Positions 56,638-64,000 of a stretch of DNA of 64,000 nucleotides are shown here, in pieces. A program made the translations under genes and the position numbers. The notes beneath the pieces are model-generated. The model did not search any database and had not been told where the DNA came from. It worked only from the letters and a program-made list of their open reading frames with translations. The DNA lies in NCBI RefSeq assembly GCF_042477335.2, contig NC_091247.1:39545501-39609500 (forward strand), in the 5' to 3' direction. The stretch's first letter is position 1. Every line of letters begins with the position of its first letter. This DNA is from Ovis canadensis. Lineage: Eukaryota; Chordata; Mammalia; Artiodactyla; Bovidae.

Positions 56638-56845
56638 CTGTCAAAGGAGGGCCGCTCCCCCGCGTCAAAAGCATCTCTCAGCTGCTTCACCAGGTTGTCC
56701 TGCCCAGGCAGTCGGAAGATGCCCTCTTCATTCAGACCATGCTCCAGGATGAACTCGGCACACTTCTCCACCAGGATGGGCACCAGGTGGGGGCCGAACT
56801 TCTGCTCATAAGCCACGGTCTCATCCAAGCGCTGGCCAAACACAG
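56638..56845 (-). CDS. ARHGAP25: ARHGAP25 exon, RhoGAP start with catalytic arginine
   Basis: The most 5-prime ARHGAP25 exon in the window, 208 bp. Two bases (CT) complete the codon before [20 protein letters not shown], then [39 protein letters not shown] and DAGERPSFD, ending in AG of a split Arg. GIFRLPG holds the arginine finger (codon 56712-56714) that RhoGAP proteins insert into the GTPase active site; ARHGAP25 is known to act on Rac in phagocytes. The acceptor is CTCTTCCCAG, the donor GTATGC. The N-terminal PH domain (about 155 residues) is encoded upstream, outside the window. Confidence 0.97.
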
Positions 56846-57064
56846 CTGGGAAGAGAGAAAGCAGGGCCTGCCCGTCACTCCGATTTCCCTTGGCAGAACT
56901 GAGCAGTCAAAGTGATAGGATTTTCTGCAATGATACTGAACAAAATATACAAGACAAACCACACATCATATTTTCTGGGGCTATAAAGTGGGGGCTGTCC
57001 ATTTGAGGCTGTCGGTCAGTCTGTTTGTCTACATTTATAGTATTTAAAAGAGCAACTCACTTTT

Positions 57065-57260
57065 AATGACTGCTTGTTTTGTGCTAGGAATTGTGCTAAG
57101 TTTGAACACCTTTCCTCACTTAATCTCGACAGCCAACTCCATGAGATAGTATTGTTATACCTGTGTTACTATTAAAGATATGGAGCCTTAGAGGCGCTAA
57201 CGAACTTGCCAAGGTCAGGTGCCAGGACACAGAACAAGTCAGAATTCACACCCAGGCAGT
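57065..57260 (-). repeat. MIR SINE
   Basis: Reverse-oriented MIR text: TTTTGTGCTAGGAATTGTGC, CTCACTTAATCTCGACAGCC, ATGAGATAGTATTGTTATAC, GAACTTGCCAAGGTCAGGTG and TCAGAATTCACACCCAGGCA. Confidence 0.82.
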
Positions 57261-57384
57261 AAATGAAGAGGAGCAAGTAGGCCATTCTGAATTCTGCTTG
57301 TGCCATTTAGCATTAAAGCATAATAGTCTAACATCCATATGATGTCTCGTACTGTATCAAACCATTGCAGCGTTTTAAATAATT

Positions 57385-57700
57385 TATGTTGTTTTCTATG
57401 TTCTACTGTTGTTAACACTGCCACAGTGAACATGGTCACTTGCCTAGCAGAGTTCCTGGAATGTATCTAGTTCAATGTATAATTTCTAATTAATTGATTA
57501 ATTAACATTTGGATTGGATGAACATTGGTTTTTCCTCCTTTTGAACTCTTTCCTTAGGGCCAATTCTCACATGTGGAATTACTAGGTCAAGCCGTTTGAA
57601 CATTTTAATGACTATGGTAGGCATATTGCTTTCCAGAAATATTTTTCCGAATTACACTGCCTCCAGCGAAGCATGTGTGGACCAGCTCCACCCAGCCCTG
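57385..57700 (-). repeat. L1M fragment (antisense on +)
   Basis: TGTGGAATTACTAGGTCAAGC, GCATATTGCTTTCCAGAAAT and AATTACACTGCCTCCAGCGA are the antisense of an old L1 ORF2 end. Confidence 0.65.
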
Positions 57701-58545
57701 CCAGCATCTGGCTCTATAATTTCCCCACCCCAGCAGTGGAACAAGGTTAGTTTATGAATCAGGACACTGGCTGACTACCCATTTCCCGACCAGGGCCCCA
57801 TGCCCTTCATGTCCTGGAGGTCAGAAGACAGTCATGGTTTCATTTCTGTCCTGCCTGGTTTTCTCTCTGGCATCATTAGGGCTCTGCTACACTGACTACT
57901 CCAATCCCTAGGACACTGTGCCCAAAGTCCTTCGGTTTTCCCCATGATTCTCTCTCTGGTGGGTCCCCGTTATTTGGTCTCTAATTAATGTGGATCCCAC
58001 ATGTAAGAGCTGCAGCCATATCTCTGTGACTGGGGTCCTCCTTAGTCCCCACTGCCCGAGGCCAAGCTGGACACCTCCCTTCTCTACCTCTGCTGTGGTC
58101 TCCTTTCCTGTAATTGTTCAAAATCCTCCTGCTAGTTACCTTTATAAACAACTGGCCTACCCAAGTATGCTTCCATTATTAATAGTCATCCACTTCTTCC
58201 CCAGTTGCCACGGCAGCATTTTTCAAATTACCCCTCAAAGCTCCAGGGGATCCTCATCACCTCAGACCTGCTGGGCTGTTTTCTGTTTTACTTACAGCAT
58301 TCCAGTGAGACTGTCTGCTTAAATATTTCTGTGGGTAAAATTTGAAAACCAGGGCCAGCATCCCTTAGGTCAGCAACTGGGCCAGCCCCCACCTACCTTT
58401 CTGGCCTGACTTCCTCCCATGCCCCGAAAGGCACCTCCCTCTGATGGTCTCAGAGCCCACAGTACTCACCAGACTATACACCCTTGGACGGTCTCTTCTA
58501 GCTGCCCAATCTGCTCATCTCCCTCTTCCCTGTCTACTAAGATCC

Positions 58546-58780
58546 TATGTCTTCCCTGAAGTGAAAGTGTTAGTCACTCAGTCGTGTCTGACACTGCGAC
58601 CCCATGGACTGTAGCCTGCCAGGCTGCTCCGTCCATGGAATTCTCCAGGCAAGAATACTAGAGTGGGTTGCCATTTCCTTCTCCAGGGGATCTTCCCGGC
58701 CCAGGGATCGAACCCCAGTATCCTGCATTGCAGGGAGATTCTTCACCATTTGAGCCAGAAGGGAAGCCCACGTCTTCCTT
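58546..58780 (-). repeat. Bov-tA SINE with imperfect target duplication
   Basis: The SINE (about 58561-58767) runs from GTGTTAGTCACTCAGTCGTG to GAGCCAGAAGGGAAGCCC. The flanks TGTCTTCCCTG and CGTCTTCCTTG are near-identical. Confidence 0.92.
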
Positions 58781-59465
58781 GGCCCAACTCAAATACCATC
58801 ACCTCTGCCAAGACTTCCCTGACCCAGCCGGAGGCACTCCATCCTCGCTCAGTGCACCCATATCCCTTCTGTACCATCCCAATCCTTTCTCACTGAGTTA
58901 CTATCACGTACCTGTGCTGTGCCCCCTGCAAGACTGTAGGCTCCCTAATGCCAGGAGGAGTCCAGGAGAGTCCCCTGCCCTCGGAGCTCCTACTTCTTTC
59001 TTGTCATTCATGTAATCTCTCAATCCAACTCAACCTGATTTCACCCTTATGTTTAGCATGGGGACAAGGCAGACAGTCAAACAATTTTGCTGAATTACTT
59101 AATGAGCTTTGTCATCTTTAAGCAAGTGCTTTCCAAGATTAATGACAATTTGGGCATTTCTGTAGTTTAAACCCTAATAGGGATGCCCTCAGGAAGTGAT
59201 TTCAGCCTCACACTGGCATCTACTGAGTGCCCTGCATGTATCAGCAACAGGTCATGCGGAATGGGTTCTATAGACAAGGGCCTGTATGAGGTGACTCTCG
59301 CTTTCAATTAGCCTACTACCAAGTTATGAAAATGAAAGGACCCATGCAAAATGATGAGAAACAATTAGAGGGTGTCAGGAAATATATAGAATTAGGTTTC
59401 TAATTGTCTGTGAAAGGAGCTAGATAGATATTTTCACCAAATTGGAAGGAAATGATTAATTGATC

Positions 59466-60018
59466 TGACTTAAAAGATGCTTACTCCTTGGAAGAAAAGT
59501 TATGACCAACCTAGGTAGCATATTCAAAAGCAGAGACATTACTTTGCCCACTAAGGTCCATCCAGTCAAGGCTATGGTTTTTCCAGTAGTCATGTATGGA
59601 TGTGAGAGTTGGACTGCAAAGAACGCTGAGCGCTGAAGAATTGATGCTTTTGAACTGTGGTGTTGGAGAAGACTTTTGAGAGTCCCTTGAACTGCAAGGA
59701 GATCCAACCAATCCATTCTGAAGGAGATCGGCCCTGGGATTTCTTTGGAAGGAGTGATGCTAAAGCTGAAACTCCAGCACTTTGGCCACCTCATGTGGAG
59801 AGTTGACTCATTGGAAAAGTCTTTGATGCTGGGAGGGATTGCGGGCAGGAGGAGAAGGGGATGACAGAGGATAAGATGGCTGGATGGCATCACTGACTCG
59901 ATGGACGTGAGTCTGAGTGAACTCCGGGAGATGGTGATGGACAGGGAGGGGTGGGATGCTGCAATACATGGGGTCACAAAGAGTTGGACACGACTGAGCA
60001 ACTGAACTGAACTGAACG
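59466..60018 (+). mobile_element. BovB LINE 3-prime fragment
   Basis: Begins at the RRLLLGRKVMTN coding region (GCTTACTCCTTGGAAGAAAA) and ends in ACTGAACTGAACTGAAC. Antisense to ARHGAP25. The frame is broken by TGA in the ERRRID region, as in the copies at 14664 and 16928. Confidence 0.94.
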
Positions 60019-60949
60019 CATAGACAATGGGGCATTTAAAAAGTTTCCTTTGAGAGTTCTAGGGAGGGCACCTTAGACGGAAAAGCAGATGTGTTTCAGA
60101 GCAGTTGACATTTGGGCTCAAGGAGCCCACTGGATCACAATAGAGAAAGATACCCCAAACACAAAGATGTCAGAGCTGTCAAATGTAAGCTCTGTTTCTG
60201 AGGTCTTGAGGCAGATGATCTGAAATCAAGCTCCTTCTTAACACACCTCTGCACAGCCTGTCCACCAGCTTTCCTCCTCGTCTGAGTCTTTCAGCTTTGT
60301 TCCTGTGCTCATTGTCTCTTCCTCCCATGGTCCACAGTCACGACTTTCAATGTCATTCTCCCCAGAACACACATTTCCCAACATCCCTTTACTCTCCAGC
60401 ATCTCCTTGGGTCCAAATCTTCACCACACCCTTGAACCCACCACCCATCCCCTCCCCTCTGTCTTAGCAGGTGACCTTGTCTCCTCTTGTCCTTATCTCC
60501 CCAAACAGAGGACATCATGAAAGAAACTGTGATCTCTAGTCCCTGCCTTTCCTATCCTCCCTCCTCTGTCCATCTGCCTGTCCTCTCTTGGAGGAAGAAA
60601 AGTACCCTGTGCTTTTGTCTAAGATGAAGTTTCTTAAAGTGGGGTACCCTCCTTTTCTGTCTTTTCTAGGACTTCATTCTTCTTTGATATCTTAAATTGA
60701 AAGAGCATCTGCATTTAAGTCTTTACCAGTTTATTAAAGAATCATTTCCCACCCCAGCTCTCCTGCAATCAATAAATACTTCCTTTCTTTTCTTCACCAA
60801 TATGCTTACAGAGAAACATGTATGCTTCTGGAAAGAGTCATCCGCACTCATGGCCTCCATTGTTTCCCTTGTTATTCATGTAACCTCTCAATCTATTTCA
60901 ATCTGGTATCCTCACCAGCATCTTCTCATGCCCTCCTAATAGCCAAGTC

Positions 60950-61436
60950 TGACAAACCTAGACAGCATATTAAAAAGAAGAGACATTACTTTGCCAACAA
61001 AGGTCCGTATAGTCAAAGCTATGGTTTTTCCAGTAGTCATGTATGGATGTGAGACTTGGACCATAAAGAAAGTTGAGTGCTGAAAAATTGATGCTTTTGA
61101 ACTGTGGTGTTAGAGAAGACTCTTGAGAGTCCCTTGGACTGCACAGAGATCAAACCAGTCAATCCTAAAGGAAATCAATCTTGAATATTCATTGGAAGGA
61201 CTGATGCTGAAGCTGAAGCTCCAATCCTTTGGCCACCTGATAAGAGCTGACTTACTAGAAAAGACCCTGATACTGGGAAAGATTGAAGGCAGGAGGAGAA
61301 GGGGACGACAGAGGATGAGATGGTTGGATGGCATCACTGACTTGATGGACATGAGTTTGAGTAGGCTCCAGGAGCTGGTGATGTGACTCTTTGGTCACAA
61401 AGAGTCAGACACAACTGAGCGGCTAAACTGAACTGA
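60950..61436 (+). mobile_element. BovB LINE fragment, older variant
   Basis: Starts ACAAACCTAGACAGCATATT, includes [20 protein letters not shown] in translation and ends AGCGGCTAAACTGAACTGAC. It shares GAATATTCATTGGAAGGACT with the 32495 copy rather than the younger text. Confidence 0.92.
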
Positions 61437-62633
61437 CTTTCATTCATTCCACAATCTGCTGGTCTTCTCTGAAGACCAATGGTATTGATTCTCCTTCCTT
61501 CCTCAAGACTTCCTCCCTACGTGGCAATGAAACCATCCACCTTCATTTTAGTCTCCTCCCTGCAGGCTCCTCTGCAGGTTCCTGTACTTGCCCATCTACC
61601 TGTGCTTCAATGTGTCATTTCCTAGCATCCCAATTCAGACTTCTCCTCACTCTAGATGTTATCCTTGGGAAAGTTCATACAAGTCCATGCATTTGGATAG
61701 CACCCATAAATTGACACAAATTTGCATATCTGGTCCAATCTCTTTCTATAGATATCATCTCTGCCTCTAATTTCTTTCTCTCTCTCCTTTATTCCTGTAA
61801 GCCCAATGTCTGATGGCAGTTCTCCCACTGTCTTCTCCAATCTCACTCTCATCCCACTCCCAACTCTCCCAAGTCACTGCTCCTCCTATAGACTTTCTCA
61901 CAAGCAATAGCAATTCAGTCAATCATTCAAGCAGTAGGCACTTTCCGAGGCATTGAGAATACAAAGCCATTAACACAAGGTACTAATTATTGTACATTAG
62001 AATGATGTGCAACACCCCTTCCTTCCTTCTTAACAGATCAGGACATTTTCAATTCACTTTAAACTGCCTCTCTTTTCAATCCTCACTCGTACTGCAAACA
62101 TTGTTGTGATGGGTGCTTCAGCAATTCTTTTTTTTTGAAAACTCCTTCCACTGGAATTCACAAAATCATTTGGCAAATATAGCCTGAGCATCTGCTGCAG
62201 CCCAGATTCTTTGGTAACTGTAGATTATGATAGAAGGGAAACCAGCCTTCCTCTTGAAAACTCTGGAGTGAAAGCCCTTCCTCCTCCCCACCAGGAAACC
62301 TGATTTTCCTGCAGCCTGAACTCAAATGCCTTCTCCTAAGAGGGAATTGGTTATTCCCTACATTGTGCTCACGGCACTCCCTGTGTATACTTCCATCACT
62401 TCTCATGTCGTCTTATGATGATTTATTTAAGTATTTCTCTTCCCCTGGACTGTGGGTTCCTCAGAGGCAGACAGCCTGTCTGGCTCACCATCTATTTTTA
62501 TCTCCTGGCACAGAGCCTGGCACATGACAGACTAGTCCTCAAAGAGCTGTTACCTGCTGTCTCCCATGCCTGTTCCCTGTCCCTTCTCTCCCAAATGCAC
62601 TCTGGTCAGCACTTCCCCGAACTTGCACTTGTC

Positions 62634-62932
62634 AAGGAAACCAATTTGTTACTGTTGTTCAGTCACTATGTCTGACTCTTTGCGACCCCATGGACTGGCA
62701 GCACACCAGAGTTTGCTCAGATTCACGTCCATTGAGTCAGTGATGCTATCTAACCATCTTATCCTCTGCTGCCGCTTACTCCTTTTGCCTTTAATCTTTC
62801 TCACCATCAGGGTCTTTTCCAGTGAGTCGGGCTCTTCCCATCAGTGGCCAAAGTATTGGAGCTCTAGCATCAGTCCTTCCAATGAATCTTCAAGACTGAT
62901 TTCCTTTAGGATTGATTGGAAAGGAAATCAAT
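62634..62932 (-). mobile_element. BovB-derived fragment with 12-bp near target duplication
   Basis: The body (62646-62920) is reversed BovB 3-prime text (GTGATGCTATCTAACCATCT, TCTTTTCCAGTGAGTCGGG, ATGAATCTTCAAGACTGATT). The flanks AAGGAAACCAAT (62634-62645) and AAGGAAATCAAT (62921-62932) match at 11 of 12 positions. An internal part is deleted compared with other copies. Confidence 0.88.
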
Positions 62933-63924
62933 GGCCTCTGCATTTTTAAAGTCCGGTGATCACATTCTCGGTCTTTTTCTGAACTGCTGCGTCAGCAACA
63001 CGTGACACAGCAAATCATCCCTTCCTTCTTGAGACAATTTCTCACATGGCTTTCGGTTCTCCATTTATTTCACCAGCCTCATTTCTCAGCCCCCTTGGAT
63101 GACTCCTCCTTTCTCCTGTACACTAAAGGTTAATGTCTCAAGCTTTTCCTTCCGCCTTTACATGTACTTTATAATCTCACAACTTTAAATACCACCTATG
63201 TGATGAAGACTCCAAACTTTCCAGCTCCAGCCTAGAAATCCGTGCAAGCCAGTCTTACCAACAAGAGATGACCACTGCCTGCTCTGGAGACACCAAGACC
63301 CCACAGATCCCTTCTAACATGAGAGAAAGGGCAACCTTGTTTCTTCAGTTTGTCTGCATCAGCGTTTGCCACTCTTCATCTCACATCACATGTCATGAGT
63401 TTAGAGTCCAAAATATTCCTGGAACTTCAAAGACCCAATCCTGAGTTCTACCTGCCTCTGAATTCTGTATCCTGATTGCTAGAGTATCCTGACTTCTTTG
63501 ATCCTGGGTGGACAAAGAATTCAAAGATCCTGAATTCTTTGATCCTGAGTAGACAAGAAATACCTAGCTATAAGGGAATAGATGAACTGAGAAGTCTAGG
63601 GAAACAAGTGAAGGATCAGTGAAAGGGGAAGACAACAGACAGTGGGTTAGAAAGTACTCAGAGACCATTTCCTACCCTATGGATACTAAGAGGAGAAACC
63701 CAGCTCCCTTTTCTCTGCCCTCCTAGCTTGCACTCAGCCCTTCAGGGAACTGCCCTTTCTACCCTCTCCAACCACTCGTCCACTCAGAATTGCTCATTAC
63801 TTTGGACCCATTACCATTAACAAAAGCATTTCCATCTAAACAGGTACAAATCTTAAGTAATTATAATATGCTATATAATTATTAATACATTTAATTAATT
63901 AAGCTAATTTTATGACAAACTACC

Positions 63925-64000
63925 TTAAAATTTTCATGTGCTCTTTCATTTAGTCCTCTTAAGAATAATAAAGTAGCTATTATTGTCCCATTTTACAGAT
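63925..64000 (-). repeat. MIR fragment cut by window end
   Basis: TTTCATTTAGTCCTCTTAAG, GTAGCTATTATTGTCCCATT and TTACAGAT match reversed MIR text and continue past the window. Confidence 0.7.

Larger units (their letters stand above)
56846..64000 (-). other. ARHGAP25: ARHGAP25 intron (partial)
   Basis: Upstream of the RhoGAP-start exon. No PH-domain exon was recognised on the minus strand, so the intron appears to run past the window end. It contains MIR, L1M, Bov-tA and three BovB fragments, listed separately. Stretches 57700-58545, 58768-59465, 60019-60949, 61437-62633 and 62933-63929 are unique-looking and show no gene. Confidence 0.8.

Noticed and set aside
56846..64000. ARHGAP25 PH-domain exons on the minus strand
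   Set aside because: No text resembling the PH domain end (such as a WVKFLRR-type segment) was found. A short exon could be missed by eye, so this is a negative with moderate confidence.
1..64000. CRISPR arrays, operons, prophage or other prokaryotic systems
   Set aside because: No regularly spaced repeat array or bacterial gene structure is present. Repeated units are all dispersed mammalian retroelements.

Overview
This is vertebrate nuclear DNA from a ruminant, most likely a bovid close to cattle, sheep or goat. The evidence is the very dense set of ruminant-specific interspersed repeats: tRNA-headed Bov-tA SINEs, BOV-A2 SINEs with CTG/CAG tails, BovB (RTE-type) LINE 3-prime ends finishing in ACTGA repeats, and cetartiodactyl CHR-type SINEs. 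Older mammalian repeats (MIR, L1M, MLT1-type LTRs, hAT-Charlie and MER5-type elements) lie beneath them. Nothing bacterial, plasmid or phage-like is present.

Two protein-coding genes are recognised, in convergent orientation. (1) BMP10 on the + strand: only the last, largest exon (3993-4933) is present. It encodes most of the prodomain, the furin site and the complete 108-residue TGF-beta-family ligand with seven cysteines. Exon 1 (signal peptide and start of the prodomain) lies upstream of the window. (2) ARHGAP25 on the - strand: the last seven coding exons lie between 56845 and 38195 and encode the whole RhoGAP domain, a Ser/Pro-rich linker and a C-terminal coiled coil. The upstream PH-domain exons were not found and should lie beyond 64000. 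All seven exons join in frame: 1469 bp, i.e. a split first codon, then 488 residues and a stop. Finding these two genes side by side agrees with the known neighbourhood on human 2p13.

Layout: 1-3992 BMP10 intron 1; 3993-4933 BMP10 coding exon 2; 4934-38194 the 33-kb interval between the two stop codons (BMP10 3-prime UTR and flank, many repeats, no recognised gene, then the ARHGAP25 3-prime UTR near 38 kb); 38195-56845 ARHGAP25 exons and introns; 56846-64000 more ARHGAP25 intron.

The two genes do not form a pathway together. BMP10 is a secreted ligand of heart and endothelium. ARHGAP25 is a cytosolic Rac-directed GTPase-activating protein of blood cells. For SINEs, + means the tRNA-like (box B) orientation reads on the + strand. 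No undescribed biological system was found. The most useful second-look items are the unusual splice sites of two ARHGAP25 exons, several insertions dated by clear target-site duplications, a triple-nested transposon, and an AU-rich motif cluster just after the BMP10 stop.
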